NCBI GenBank assembly: GCA_030652255.1
Contig: JAUSAZ010000106.1
Span: 1 to 64,000, forward strand
DNA length: 64,000 nucleotides
From: Myxococcales bacterium
GTDB taxonomy: Bacteria; Myxococcota_A; Polyangia; Polyangiales; Ga0077539
Reading direction: 5' to 3'
Position numbers and translations under genes: made by a program. The notes under the pieces were generated by a model. It was given only the letters and a program-made list of their open reading frames with translations. It made no database searches and was not told where the DNA came from. Below, piece after piece: positions 1 through 8,769 of this stretch; the first letter of the stretch is position 1, and each line of letters opens with the position of its first letter.

Positions 1-438
1 GGCGGCGGCGGCGGCGGCGGCGACGAGGGCACCGGCGGCGGCGGCGCGGGCGGCGCGCTCCGGCTCGCCTCGCCGGTGTCGATCACCGTCGCGGCCACGG
101 GCCGGCTCCTGGCCACCGGCGGCGCGGCCCAGCGCGGCGCCTGCGTGGGCGGCGGCGGCGGCGGCGGATCGGGCGGGGTGATCTACCTCTACAGCCCGGC
201 CGTGAACGTGACGGCGGCGGCGGTGGTGAGCGCGGCGGGCGGCACCGGCGGCCCGGGCGCCACCATCTACTCGAATACACCGGGTGGTAACGGCGGCCCC
301 GGGCGCATCCGCGTCTCCGCGGTCCCGGCGAGCTGCACCCTCGGCGGGACCTTCACCCCGGCGCTGGTGGGCGGATGCGCCGCGACGCCCGCCCCCGGCG
401 TCGCCGGTCGCACCTACGTGGGCTCCTACCCCGAGTGA
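1..438 (+). CDS. C-terminal part of a glycine-rich surface protein (5' truncated)
   Basis: The reading frame is open from base 1 to the TGA at 436-438, so the start lies outside the window. The visible 145 residues are low complexity: a (GGC)n-encoded poly-Gly run, further Gly-rich segments, and short hydrophobic strands such as GGVIYLYSPAVNV. A Cys pair lies near the end. This composition matches the Gly-rich beta-structured repeats of large secreted myxobacterial proteins. A GTG at 76 could serve as a start, but the frame and composition continue unchanged upstream of it. No enzymatic motif is visible and the function is unknown. Confidence 0.6.
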   Translation, partial: GGGGGGGDEGTGGGGAGGALRLASPVSITVAATGRLLATGGAAQRGACVGGGGGGGSGGVIYLYSPAVNVTAAAVVSAAGGTGGPGATIYSNTPGGNGGPGRIRVSAVPASCTLGGTFTPALVGGCAATPAPGVAGRTYVGSYPE

Positions 439-442
439 CGCG

Positions 443-477
443 CCGCGCGCCTGCGCGTGGGACGTGACGGCGCGCGG
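443..477 (+). terminator. Candidate hairpin after the glycine-rich gene
   Basis: A perfect 9-base inverted repeat, CCGCGCGCC at 443-451 and GGCGCGCGG at 469-477, has a 17-base loop and begins five bases after the stop codon. It would fold as a strong GC hairpin. No T-tract follows, so it could be an mRNA-stabilising end or part of the leader of the gene at 504. Confidence 0.3.
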
Positions 478-503
478 GCCGCGGTGCACCATCCGCGGCG
501 ATC

Positions 504-2687
504 ATGATCGACGTCTTCGAGCTCGCGCGTTACGGCGAACAACTCCCCGCCCCGGCCGCGGGGCAGCGCCCCTTCGACCAGACCCTCACGACGCTGGCCA
601 GGGCGCTGTCGGCGTGGTTCCAGGATGCGTCGGGGCGCATCGCCGAGGCGCGCGGCGGCGCCCCGGAAGACCAGGCCGTGATCGCTCGCGAGTGGGACGA
701 GCACGAGCGCCGCGCCCGCGAGGCCCTGCGGCGCTTCACCGAGAGCGTCGAGCGCCAGCCCACGGCGGCGACCATGGGCAAGGTCAACGCCGGCAAGACC
801 CTGATGCTCTCGCGCTGGTACGGCGACCTCGAGGAGCTGCGCGAGCTCCCGGTGGGCGACGCCGACACCACGGGATGTCTCACCCGGCTCACGCGCAAGG
901 GCGGCGCGCGGCTCGACAGCGCCGTCCGGGTGAAGACACTCGACAACGCCAGCTTCGAGCGCGAGCCCCGGGCGGCGGAGGAGGCTGCCGCGCTGGATGA
1001 GTTCCCGGCGTCGCTGCACGTCACCTTCGAGCCGGGCAACCGCGACGAGTTCGCGCGCGCGCTGCGGGTGTGCCGCTTCCCCACCGCCGACGACGCCAAC
1101 TATGAGCTGGAGGAGGTGCGCCGCGGGGACTTCCACGTCACCCGGCTTCGCACCGGCGAGCTGCGCCTGCGCTCGCTCCAGCTCCGCGCCAGCGAGGTGA
1201 CCCTGCGCGTGCGCCCGCTGCCCGACACCCGCGCGTCGCGCATCTTCGAGGTGCTCGACCTCGTCGACTGCCCCGGCGCAGACCCCCAGATCGAGGCCGA
1301 CGCCGCGCGCCACCTCAAGGCCGCCAAGAACCACCTGGTCTTCCTCCAGGCGGTCAACGACCTCGACCTGCTCATCCTGGTGTGCTCGTCGCAGCCCAGC
1401 GCCATCCGCCCCGGAACGCAGCTGCTGCGCGGCCCGTGGCGCCACTGGGTCGAGCGCTGCGAGGGGCAGATGCGCGGCCGCGTGGTGCTGGCCCTCACCT
1501 ACGCCGGCGAGGCGATGCGCCAGTGCGCCGAGCGCCTGCGCGAGCTCGACCGCCCGGAGCACGAGCGCCAGCTCAACACCCTCCAGAGCCTGCCGCAGTC
1601 GGTGTTCGGCTCGGTGATCCAGCCGCTGCGGGGCGCCCTCGACGGCGCGCTCGCCGACGCGCTCGACCCCAACGACATCAACGCCTGGCCGCCCTTCGTG
1701 CTGCTGGAGAACCGCGGCGTCGACCCCGACCTGGAGATCGACCCCGCGCAGATCGTCGAGGCCCGCGCCGCCGTCGTGGCCCACCTCGACGCCGACGCCA
1801 TGCCCGAGGGGACGCCCTTCGCGTGGCGGGTGATCCACCTCTTCGCCCGCAGCTGGATCGACGACGTCGCCCGCGTGCGCGCCGCCGAGCCCGAGGCCCG
1901 GAAGCGCTTCCTCGCGTGGATGGTCGACGTGGGCCTCGCGGTGGTCAACCGCGACGACCGCGGCCACGAGCTGCTCACCCGGCTCATGCTGCACCTCGGG
2001 CACCGCGGCGAGCTGCGCCGCGCCCGCTGCGCCGAGCTGGTGACCCTGGCCGAGCGCGCCCGCGACGCCATGATCGACCTGCACGAGCGCATCACCCGCG
2101 AGCCCCGCGCCGACCAGTCGGCCCTCGACGCGATGGACAACCTCGTGAGGCGCCTGCGCGAGCTGCTGCCACGCGAGGGCGTGGCGATCCCCTTCCCCGC
2201 GGCGCTGCGCCAGCGGGCGCTCAAGCCCCACGACGCCCCGCCCCTCACCTGGGACCTCCTGGTGGGCGAGTGCATCCGCTCGGCCTGCGCCGCGGTGCAG
2301 GCCGCCAGCCGCGCGCCGGACCTCGCCGCCGAGCTGCGCCCCGCGCTCGAGCGCATGCTCGACGCCGACACCGCCGCCCGCTCGCTGCGCGCCGACGAGG
2401 AGCGCTACCTCTCCGACGAGCCCGCCAACGCGGTGCACTGCGCGCACTTCCTCCTGGCGCGCCTCGCCGCGGCGGTCGACTGGCTGCTGCACGCCGACGC
2501 CGACGAGCGCGCCCTCTACGCGGCCCGCACCCTGGGCGTCGACCCGCGGCGCACGGAGGTGTACCGGAGGCTGCGGCGCGCGGTGGGCGACCTGCTGGTG
2601 CCCGAGGAGGTCGACCCCCTGCTCGCGACCGCGCGCGAGCAGCTCGACGCCCTCGTGCAAGAACTCTCCACCACGGAGTCCACCTGA
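504..2687 (+). CDS. SrfC-like (Virul_Fac) GTPase-type protein
   Basis: This 727-residue protein is a predicted P-loop NTPase. Walker A is GKVNAGKT at residues 92-99. A TTGCLTR segment shortly after resembles the switch/G2 region of SrfC-type proteins, and DCPGAD supplies a DxxG-like G3. No clear NKxD (G4) is visible. The rest is long and helical with many Arg/Glu-rich stretches, as in dynamin-like GTPases. The next gene (one base away) is a SrfB-like Hsp70-fold ATPase, which is the srfB-srfC neighbourhood known from enterobacteria. I infer a chaperone/GTPase module. The biochemical role of these families is not established. The Srf assignment rests on motif, size and neighbour, not on an alignment. 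Confidence 0.6.
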   Translation: MIDVFELARYGEQLPAPAAGQRPFDQTLTTLARALSAWFQDASGRIAEARGGAPEDQAVIAREWDEHERRAREALRRFTESVERQPTAATMGKVNAGKTLMLSRWYGDLEELRELPVGDADTTGCLTRLTRKGGARLDSAVRVKTLDNASFEREPRAAEEAAALDEFPASLHVTFEPGNRDEFARALRVCRFPTADDANYELEEVRRGDFHVTRLRTGELRLRSLQLRASEVTLRVRPLPDTRASRIFEVLDLVDCPGADPQIEADAARHLKAAKNHLVFLQAVNDLDLLILVCSSQPSAIRPGTQLLRGPWRHWVERCEGQMRGRVVLALTYAGEAMRQCAERLRELDRPEHERQLNTLQSLPQSVFGSVIQPLRGALDGALADALDPNDINAWPPFVLLENRGVDPDLEIDPAQIVEARAAVVAHLDADAMPEGTPFAWRVIHLFARSWIDDVARVRAAEPEARKRFLAWMVDVGLAVVNRDDRGHELLTRLMLHLGHRGELRRARCAELVTLAERARDAMIDLHERITREPRADQSALDAMDNLVRRLRELLPREGVAIPFPAALRQRALKPHDAPPLTWDLLVGECIRSACAAVQAASRAPDLAAELRPALERMLDADTAARSLRADEERYLSDEPANAVHCAHFLLARLAAAVDWLLHADADERALYAARTLGVDPRRTEVYRRLRRAVGDLLVPEEVDPLLATAREQLDALVQELSTTEST

Positions 2688-2688
2688 A

Positions 2689-5544
2689 GTGCTGATCGAC
2701 CACGGCGTCCTCCGGCTGCGCGCGGGCCTCGACCCGGCGCTCATCACCGTCCCCCTCGGGGCCTCGTCGCGGCGCGGGGCCTTTGCGCGCGAGGGCGACG
2801 CGGCGAAGTTCACCCTCTACGCCAAGACCTTCCCCACCGAGGACAGCTCCGCCGAGTGGCTGCGCATCGAGGTCGACGAGCTCCACTGGATCGACGGCAC
2901 CGCCCTCGCGCACGCCCTCGGCCGCACCGACGCGAAGGGCAGCGCCACCGTCGCCGCGCACGACCGCCCGGCCCTCGGCCGCCTCCACCTCGCGGTGCGC
3001 ATCTACAAGAACGCCTCCAACTTCGAGCTCGCGCTCACCCTCGCGTGGAACCCCGTGCACGAGCGCACCGCGCTCATCGTGGGCACCGCGTCGGCGGCCG
3101 AGCGCGCGATGCGCCGCCTCGCCCAGCGCTCGGCCGTCGAGGAGGCCATCGTCCTCGACCCGCACCGCTTCGTGCTCGCGCCCGCGGGCTACGACCGCGA
3201 CACGCCCCCCTGGGACAACCTCCTCGGCACTGCGTCCGCGCGCCTCGCGATCACCCCCTCGCCCGACGCCCCGCTGGTCATCCTCGCCGAGCGCCCGCAC
3301 CGCCACGGCGGCGAGACCGGCGCCACCGTCGCCATCGACTTCGGCACCCACGAGACCTCGGTGGTCACCCAGCGCGAGGGGCAGCGCGACATCACCGTGC
3401 AGGGCGGGCTCGCTCCGTGGTCGTTCCACTGCGTGTCGGTGTCGCTGCAGGGCGCGGCGTGGCACGCCGAGCTCATCGCCCCGCCGCGCTCCTTCGAGGA
3501 GCGCACCACCCTCGGCAACCCCATCATGCCGCGCCCGCTCGCCGAGCGCTGGAGCGTCATGGCCCGCCGCGACGCGTCGCGCCACCGCGAGGAGACCGGC
3601 GTGCCCAGCGTGCTCATCCCGCGCCGCGCCGTGCCCGACGGCATCGACGGCCACCCCTTCGACGAGCGCCGCGACCCCATCCTCGGGCACCGCGCGCTGC
3701 GCCTCGTGCGCAAGGCCATCGAGCGCGGCCCGGAGCCCGACGCCACCTCCGACAACGCCCGCCCCGCGACCGGCGACGCCCCCGAGGCCGTCGACGTGCG
3801 CGTCGAGGTCGACGCCCTCGAGCCCGCCCCGAAGCTCCAGATCGCCCGCAACCGCGCCCTCACCGACGAGTACCTCCGCGGGCTCTTCGACGAGCTCGCC
3901 GCGCGCGAGATCGTCAAGCCCACCGACGGCGGCCTCGGCTCCGTCGGCCCCATCCTGCTCAGCTACCCGGTGGCCTTCCTCGCGGACGACCGCGCCCGGC
4001 TGGAGGCCTCCGCCCGCGACGCCCTCGCCGGGAGCGCCCTGCGCGGCCTCTGCGCCGACCCCCCCGACCAGCCGCTGACCTTCCTCGACGAGGCCACCGC
4101 CGCGTCGCTGGGCGCGCTCTACCACCGCTTCGGGTCGCTCTCCCTCGACCGCCTGCTCGACGCCTTCCAGCCCTTCTCCGTCGACCCCGACGGCCCGAAG
4201 ACGCCCCGCGCGGTGCGCGCCCTCACCTTCGACTGCGGCGGCGGCACCACCGACCTCGTGCTGCTCCGGCTGCGCGAGGATGGCGACCGCATCGTGTCCG
4301 AGATCGAGGACTTCTACGGCCTGCCCTTCGCGGGCGTGGAGATCACCCGGCGCCTCTGCCGCGAGCTCAAGCGGCGGCTGCGGCCCACGCTCCCCGCCGA
4401 CCAGCAGGAGAAGCTGCGCACCCGCTTCGCGCGCGACGACGACCCGCCCGGCGCCGCCCGCTCCGAGGCCGACCGCCTGAGGCACAAGCGCACGCTCGGC
4501 TTCTTCTACTTCGGCGAGGCGCTGAAGATGGCCCTCGCCGCCGCGGTGCCCACCGACCCGAAGGCCCTGCGCGCCGCGATGGCCGTGCGGGCGCAGCAGT
4601 TCCTGCCGGAGCTCGACGTGACCCGGGTGCTCGACGCGCTGCCCGACCGCGCGTGGCTGGAGGAGTGCTCGGCCACGGTGCTCGCGCCCGCCCTCGAGAC
4701 CGCCGAGCGCTGGCTCTCCCGCGAGGACGCGCCGGTGCAGGTGGTGCTCGCGAGCGGCCGGTCGAGCCAGCTCCCCGGCGTGGGCGAGCGCCTCCGCGTG
4801 GCCTGCGCGCGGGCGCCCCGGCCGGTGCTGGCGCAGCACTTCCTGTCGCCGAGGGAGTTCGCCTCCACCGAGCTCGGCTTCGGCGTGCTCGACCTCCACG
4901 CCGCCCGCAGCGGCAAGGCCCGGGCGGACCTCTCCAAGCTCGGCGTCGCGCTCGGGCTCGCGCACGGCTACGTGCTCACCACCAAGACCGGCGAGGGCCG
5001 GCGCCTCGTGGTGCAGCCCGCGGACGAGCACAAGCGCACCCGCTACGTCGGCATCCTCCGGCAGGAGGGCCGCGGGGTGCAGTTCGTGATGCCCGAGGAC
5101 CGCCTCGTGGTGCGCGCCGACAACAAGCCCGTGGCCCACGACGAGATCGTCTGGATCGACGAGCAGCCCTTCGCCATGCGCGCCGTGCTCGGGCAGAACT
5201 TCCGCGGCCCCCCGAAGCCCGGCGCCGCGGGCAGCGTCGACCCGCCCATCCCCTTCGCGCAGGTGCGCTTCACCCCGGCGTCCATCCCGGAGCGCGAGCG
5301 CCTGGGCAACAAGCGCGTGCAGGTGGGCTTCGCGCAGCGCTCGTCGAGCGAGGTCGCGATGGTGGGCCTGCGCGTCGAGCGCGAGGGCGGCGTCGAGACC
5401 TCGCTGCTGTCACCCGAGCACCCCATCGGGGCCCCGGTGTCGATCACCGCGGGCGGGCTCACGGCGCACTTCGAGACGCGCCGGCTGGAGTTCGACTTCC
5501 GGCGCAACGGCGCCATCGACCCCGAGGACCTCGACCGTGAGTGA
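2689..5544 (+). CDS. SrfB-like Hsp70/actin-fold ATPase
   Basis: This 951-residue protein carries the three ATP-binding signatures of the Hsp70/actin superfamily. Phosphate-1 is AIDFGTHETSV at about 215-225, phosphate-2 is FDCGGGTTDLVLL near 515-528, and an adenosine-type motif ASGRSSQLPGV lies near 688-698. It has about 200 residues before the first motif and a 250-residue C-terminal extension, so it is not DnaK; length and layout fit the SrfB family. The GTG start is one base after the stop of the upstream GTPase gene, so the two are translationally linked. It probably works with that GTPase. Substrate and cellular role are unknown. Confidence 0.65.
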   Translation: MLIDHGVLRLRAGLDPALITVPLGASSRRGAFAREGDAAKFTLYAKTFPTEDSSAEWLRIEVDELHWIDGTALAHALGRTDAKGSATVAAHDRPALGRLHLAVRIYKNASNFELALTLAWNPVHERTALIVGTASAAERAMRRLAQRSAVEEAIVLDPHRFVLAPAGYDRDTPPWDNLLGTASARLAITPSPDAPLVILAERPHRHGGETGATVAIDFGTHETSVVTQREGQRDITVQGGLAPWSFHCVSVSLQGAAWHAELIAPPRSFEERTTLGNPIMPRPLAERWSVMARRDASRHREETGVPSVLIPRRAVPDGIDGHPFDERRDPILGHRALRLVRKAIERGPEPDATSDNARPATGDAPEAVDVRVEVDALEPAPKLQIARNRALTDEYLRGLFDELAAREIVKPTDGGLGSVGPILLSYPVAFLADDRARLEASARDALAGSALRGLCADPPDQPLTFLDEATAASLGALYHRFGSLSLDRLLDAFQPFSVDPDGPKTPRAVRALTFDCGGGTTDLVLLRLREDGDRIVSEIEDFYGLPFAGVEITRRLCRELKRRLRPTLPADQQEKLRTRFARDDDPPGAARSEADRLRHKRTLGFFYFGEALKMALAAAVPTDPKALRAAMAVRAQQFLPELDVTRVLDALPDRAWLEECSATVLAPALETAERWLSREDAPVQVVLASGRSSQLPGVGERLRVACARAPRPVLAQHFLSPREFASTELGFGVLDLHAARSGKARADLSKLGVALGLAHGYVLTTKTGEGRRLVVQPADEHKRTRYVGILRQEGRGVQFVMPEDRLVVRADNKPVAHDEIVWIDEQPFAMRAVLGQNFRGPPKPGAAGSVDPPIPFAQVRFTPASIPERERLGNKRVQVGFAQRSSSEVAMVGLRVEREGGVETSLLSPEHPIGAPVSITAGGLTAHFETRRLEFDFRRNGAIDPEDLDRE

Positions 5545-5553
5545 GCGCCCGCC

Positions 5554-6408
5554 ATGGATCTCCTCAGGGCCCTGCGCCAGGTCTGGGCGTGGCTGCGTCG
5601 CCCCTTCACCCACACCCCTCTCCTCCTCGAGCGCGCGCCCATGGAACCTACCCCCCTCCCCGGCACCCTCGACTTCGTCGGCCTCGACGCCCACGGTGCC
5701 GACGTGAGCGACCTCAAGCTCTTCGGCTGGCTGAAGCACCTCCAGGCCGAGCTGCCCTTCCCGCAGCCCTCCTATGGGCGCGTGGAGCCCCCCGCGACGC
5801 CCGCGGAGCTCGTCGAGCGCCTCGCCGACGGTCACCGCGCGCTGGCCGAGTCCATCGAGCTCGCGGCCTCGCGAGCTCGCCCCTCGGACGCCGACATCGA
5901 ACCCGAGTGGTTCGTGGTGCTGGCCGACCAGCTCGTGCCCCTGATGTGCTGGTACGTCGGCCTCGGGCTCCCTCCGACGGCGGTCGCCATCCCGCAGGGG
6001 CTCATCGACCTCGTGCACCGCGCGAAGAAGCTCCCCATGAGCCTGTCGCACCTCTTCGACGGGCGCGTCGGGGACAGCATCGAGAACTTCCGCGAGCAGC
6101 TCGAGCGCTCGAAGTCCCGCCACGCCGAGATGCAGGCCGCCAACCTGGTCATCTGGCAGGTGCAGCTCGAGGCCATGCTGCGGCCCCTCGTCGACCGCGA
6201 GCGCGGCAGCGTCTCGGTGGCCTTCGACTTCCCCCCACCGGGCGCGCGCATCGCCGACCTCGTGCCTCCGCCCGCCCCGGGCTCGCCCACCCACGGCACC
6301 GTCAGCCGCGTGCTCGTCCCCGCCCTCGTCGTCACGCTGCGCTCTCCGCGCGCGGGCATCGCGCCCACCGACACCGTGCAGCTCTCGCGCGGGCCGCACC
6401 TCCCGTGA
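5554..6408 (+). CDS. Unrecognised third protein of the SrfBC-like operon
   Basis: This 284-residue protein starts nine bases after the SrfB-like gene and ends in a GTGA overlap with the next gene, so it is almost certainly part of the same operon. I recognise no family. It has a Trp-rich N-terminal segment (residues 1-25), a predominantly helical middle with one fairly hydrophobic stretch (about 125-150), and a Pro-rich C-terminal region. There is no signal peptide, Cys pair or catalytic motif. Position suggests an adaptor or membrane-recruiting partner of the GTPase/ATPase pair, which is inference only. Confidence 0.75.
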   Translation: MDLLRALRQVWAWLRRPFTHTPLLLERAPMEPTPLPGTLDFVGLDAHGADVSDLKLFGWLKHLQAELPFPQPSYGRVEPPATPAELVERLADGHRALAESIELAASRARPSDADIEPEWFVVLADQLVPLMCWYVGLGLPPTAVAIPQGLIDLVHRAKKLPMSLSHLFDGRVGDSIENFREQLERSKSRHAEMQAANLVIWQVQLEAMLRPLVDRERGSVSVAFDFPPPGARIADLVPPPAPGSPTHGTVSRVLVPALVVTLRSPRAGIAPTDTVQLSRGPHLP

Positions 6409-7187
6409 TCGCCCGCGCCTCGGCCCCGCTGCTCGTCGCGCTCGCCCGGGGCTGCACCCCCTCCCCCGCGCCGCCGCCGCGCCCGCCGGCCGCGCCCGTC
6501 GCCGCCCCGGTGCCCGTGCCCGTCACCGCCCCCGCCGCCCCGTCGTCCGCCTTCGCCGCGATGCCCTCGCTCGGGCCGCGCTCGGGGCGCCCGCCGAGCT
6601 CCGTGGTCGTGATGCTCCACGGCTACGGGGCCAACGGCGCCGATCTCCGCGACGTCGCCCAGACGCTCGCGAACGATCTCCCCGACACGGTCTTCCTGCT
6701 CCCCGACGCCCTCGAGCCCATGCCCGGCGCGCCCGGCGCCTTCCAGTGGTTTCCCCTCGCGGGCTCCGACGACGTCTCGCGCCGCGCCGGGGTCCGCCGC
6801 GCCGTCGCGCAGCTCACCCCGCGGATCGACCACGAGCTCCAGGCCCGCGGCCTCGCGCGCGCCCGCCTCGCCCTCGTCGGCTTCTCGCAGGGTGCGATGC
6901 TCGCCCTCGACCTCGGCCTGCACCTCGATCCCCCGGCGGCCGGCGTGGTCTCCCTCTCCGGTCGCCTCGTCGACGACGGCGCCCCCTCCCCGACCCCCTC
7001 CCCCGCGCTCCTCGTCCACGGCACCGCCGACGGGCGCATCCCCGTCTCCGAGACCGAGCGCGCCCTCGGCCTGCTGGGCCGGCTCCATGTGCGCACCGAG
7101 TCGCTGCTCATGCCCGGCGTCGGGCACACCATCCCCCCGCAGGCCATCTCCGCCGCGGGCGCCTTCCTCCGGAGGCTCTGGCCGTGA
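6405..7187 (+). CDS. Carboxylesterase/phospholipase family alpha/beta hydrolase, probably exported
   Basis: This 260-residue protein starts at a GTG whose last two bases begin the stop of the previous gene. A hydrophobic N-terminus ending in LARGC looks like a signal peptide with a weak lipobox and is followed by a Pro/Ala-rich linker of about 45 residues. The catalytic domain has the elbow GFSQG (Ser nucleophile), HGTADGRIPV (Asp) and GVGHT (His), the layout of the PF02230 phospholipase/carboxylesterase family. It probably cleaves carboxylic esters in the envelope. Its link to the SrfBC-like genes may be only transcriptional. Confidence 0.8.
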   Translation: MIARASAPLLVALARGCTPSPAPPPRPPAAPVAAPVPVPVTAPAAPSSAFAAMPSLGPRSGRPPSSVVVMLHGYGANGADLRDVAQTLANDLPDTVFLLPDALEPMPGAPGAFQWFPLAGSDDVSRRAGVRRAVAQLTPRIDHELQARGLARARLALVGFSQGAMLALDLGLHLDPPAAGVVSLSGRLVDDGAPSPTPSPALLVHGTADGRIPVSETERALGLLGRLHVRTESLLMPGVGHTIPPQAISAAGAFLRRLWP

Positions 7188-7771
7188 GCGACGAGGTCGA
7201 CGCCGACGAGCACCTCGCCGTCATCGAGACCGGGCGCCTGTGGCTATCGGTTCCGCCCGCGTCGCACGCCGCGCGGGTGCTGCTCTTCGACCAGCGCAAC
7301 CGCGAGCACCTCGCCCCGTGGGCGCCGCCCCGGCCCGACCCCCTCGACACCATCCCCGCGTGGCGCGCCCGGCTCCTCGTCGACCGCCAGAAAGCCCGCG
7401 AGGGGAGCGCCTTCCTCTGGCGCCTGCGCGCCGTCGACGACCGCGAGGGCGCCGTGCTCGGGACGGTCTCCATCACCCGCATCGAGCGCGGCCCGCTGGA
7501 GCGCGCCAGCCTCGGCGCCTCGGTCGACCTCGACCACCAGGGCCGCGGGCTCGTCCACGAGGCCATCGAGGGGGCGCTCGACTTCGCGGCCAACGCGCTG
7601 AAGCTCCGCTTCGTCGAGGCCGGCCACGCCCCGCAGAACCTCCGCAGCGCCGCCACCCTGCGCCGGCTCGGCTTCGTGCCCTACGGCTACGCCCGGGACT
7701 ACCTCCACGTCGGCGGCCGCTTACAAGACCACGTATTGTTGCAGTACGACCTGCGCCCCCGCCGGCGCTGA
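7184..7771 (+). CDS. GNAT N-acetyltransferase, RimJ/RimL type
   Basis: A 195-residue protein beginning at GTG 7184, which overlaps the TGA of the esterase gene. The acetyl-CoA-binding core is recognisable as LGASVDLDHQGRGLVHEAI (motif A), followed by the C-terminal NLRSAATLRRLGFVPYG typical of ribosomal-protein alanine acetyltransferase relatives. Starting at this GTG gives the usual family length. It probably acetylates a protein N-terminus or a small amine. It is the last gene of the operon; the next gene is convergent, nine bases away. Confidence 0.85.
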   Translation: MSDEVDADEHLAVIETGRLWLSVPPASHAARVLLFDQRNREHLAPWAPPRPDPLDTIPAWRARLLVDRQKAREGSAFLWRLRAVDDREGAVLGTVSITRIERGPLERASLGASVDLDHQGRGLVHEAIEGALDFAANALKLRFVEAGHAPQNLRSAATLRRLGFVPYGYARDYLHVGGRLQDHVLLQYDLRPRRR

Positions 7772-7780
7772 GGGCGCGGC

Positions 7781-8683
7781 TCAGCCCGTGCGTTCGCTCA
7801 GCGCGCTGCGCTCCACCAGGATGAGCCGCCGACCGCGGCGCACCAGCCTCGCCCACGCGGCCGGGAGCCAGCGCGTCGCGAGGGTGTCGAAGTCGTCGTC
7901 GCGCAGCAGCCTGAACCCGCGCACCGACAGCCACGCGGGCAGCGCGGCGGGGTCGAAGCCCGTGCGGAAGGGCTCACCCGCCGCCCGCACGACCAGCGCC
8001 GCCGCGCCCGCGAGCAGCCCCGGGCTCCGGACCATGTCCTCGCGCACGTAGTTGAACACCAGCTGCGACCCGGGCGCGCTGTACGCCGCGATGGCCTCCA
8101 CCGTGGCGGCGATGGCGTCGGCGGAGAGGTACATCGTCACGCCCTCCCAGACGGTGAAGGTCGGTCGCGCGGCGTCGTGCCCGAGCTCCGCGAGGCGAGC
8201 GGGCAGGCCGGCGAGCGGGTCGCGCTCGAAGTGCCACGCGAGGGAGACGGCGTCGGAGGTGACGCCCGCGGCGGCGAGCTCGGCGGCCTTGCGGGCCTGC
8301 GTGGCCGGGTGGTCGACCTCGAAGACCCGCGCTCCGCCGAGACGCGGCGCGAGGCGCACGGCGCGGGTGTCGAAGCCCGCCCCGAGGATGACCACCTGCG
8401 CGCCGCCCTCTGCCACGAAGGCCAGCAGGGCCTCGTCGATGGCCCGGGTGCGCACCTGCATGTAGACCACCCACGGCAGCACCGGGAGCAGCGCGCCCTG
8501 CGCGGCGACCCGGAGGGGACCGCGCGCCGAGAGCAGGGTCCGCGCGAGCGGGGTGAGCCAGGGCCCGGCGAAGCGCAGCCCGAGCGGGTCGTCGATGAGC
8601 CGCGCCTCGCGCGGGAGCATCGGGGTGAGTCCGCGGCAGGCGGCGACGAAGGCGGCGGTGAAGCTCGGTCGGTGGTCCAGCAT
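7781..8683 (-). CDS. Class I SAM-dependent methyltransferase, leucine carboxyl methyltransferase (LCM) type
   Basis: A 300-residue protein. The N-terminal motif MLDHRPSFTA, the segment LIDDPLGLRFAG and the SAM site VVILGAGFDTRAVRL, with DHP a little later, are hallmarks of the bacterial LCM/TIGR00027 group of O-methyltransferases. I chose ATG 8683 because the family normally begins just before RPSxTA. A GTG ten codons upstream (8713) is possible, but neither start has a strong ribosome site. The substrate is unknown. The gene faces the GNAT gene and diverges from the EamA transporter. Confidence 0.8.
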   Translation of the reverse strand: MLDHRPSFTAAFVAACRGLTPMLPREARLIDDPLGLRFAGPWLTPLARTLLSARGPLRVAAQGALLPVLPWVVYMQVRTRAIDEALLAFVAEGGAQVVILGAGFDTRAVRLAPRLGGARVFEVDHPATQARKAAELAAAGVTSDAVSLAWHFERDPLAGLPARLAELGHDAARPTFTVWEGVTMYLSADAIAATVEAIAAYSAPGSQLVFNYVREDMVRSPGLLAGAAALVVRAAGEPFRTGFDPAALPAWLSVRGFRLLRDDDFDTLATRWLPAAWARLVRRGRRLILVERSALSERTG

Positions 8684-8769
8684 CGGGTTTAGGGGGATGC
8701 GAGTGTACGTCACTACGGCGGGGCGCCGATGGACGGCTCGCGCCCGCGAAGCTAAGGGGTGGGCGCCCG

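Noticed and set aside
2245..5139. A 964-codon frame antisense to the SrfB-like gene
   Set aside because: The plus-strand frame carries the Hsp70 nucleotide motifs and a coupled start. The antisense product is compositionally biased (Gly/Glu/Val/His) with no recognisable domain.
504..5544. Reading the GTPase-Hsp70 pair as an anti-phage defence island
   Set aside because: No nuclease, toxin, reverse transcriptase or mobile-element neighbour is present, and the downstream genes are ordinary enzymes. The sequence gives no support for defence over other roles.
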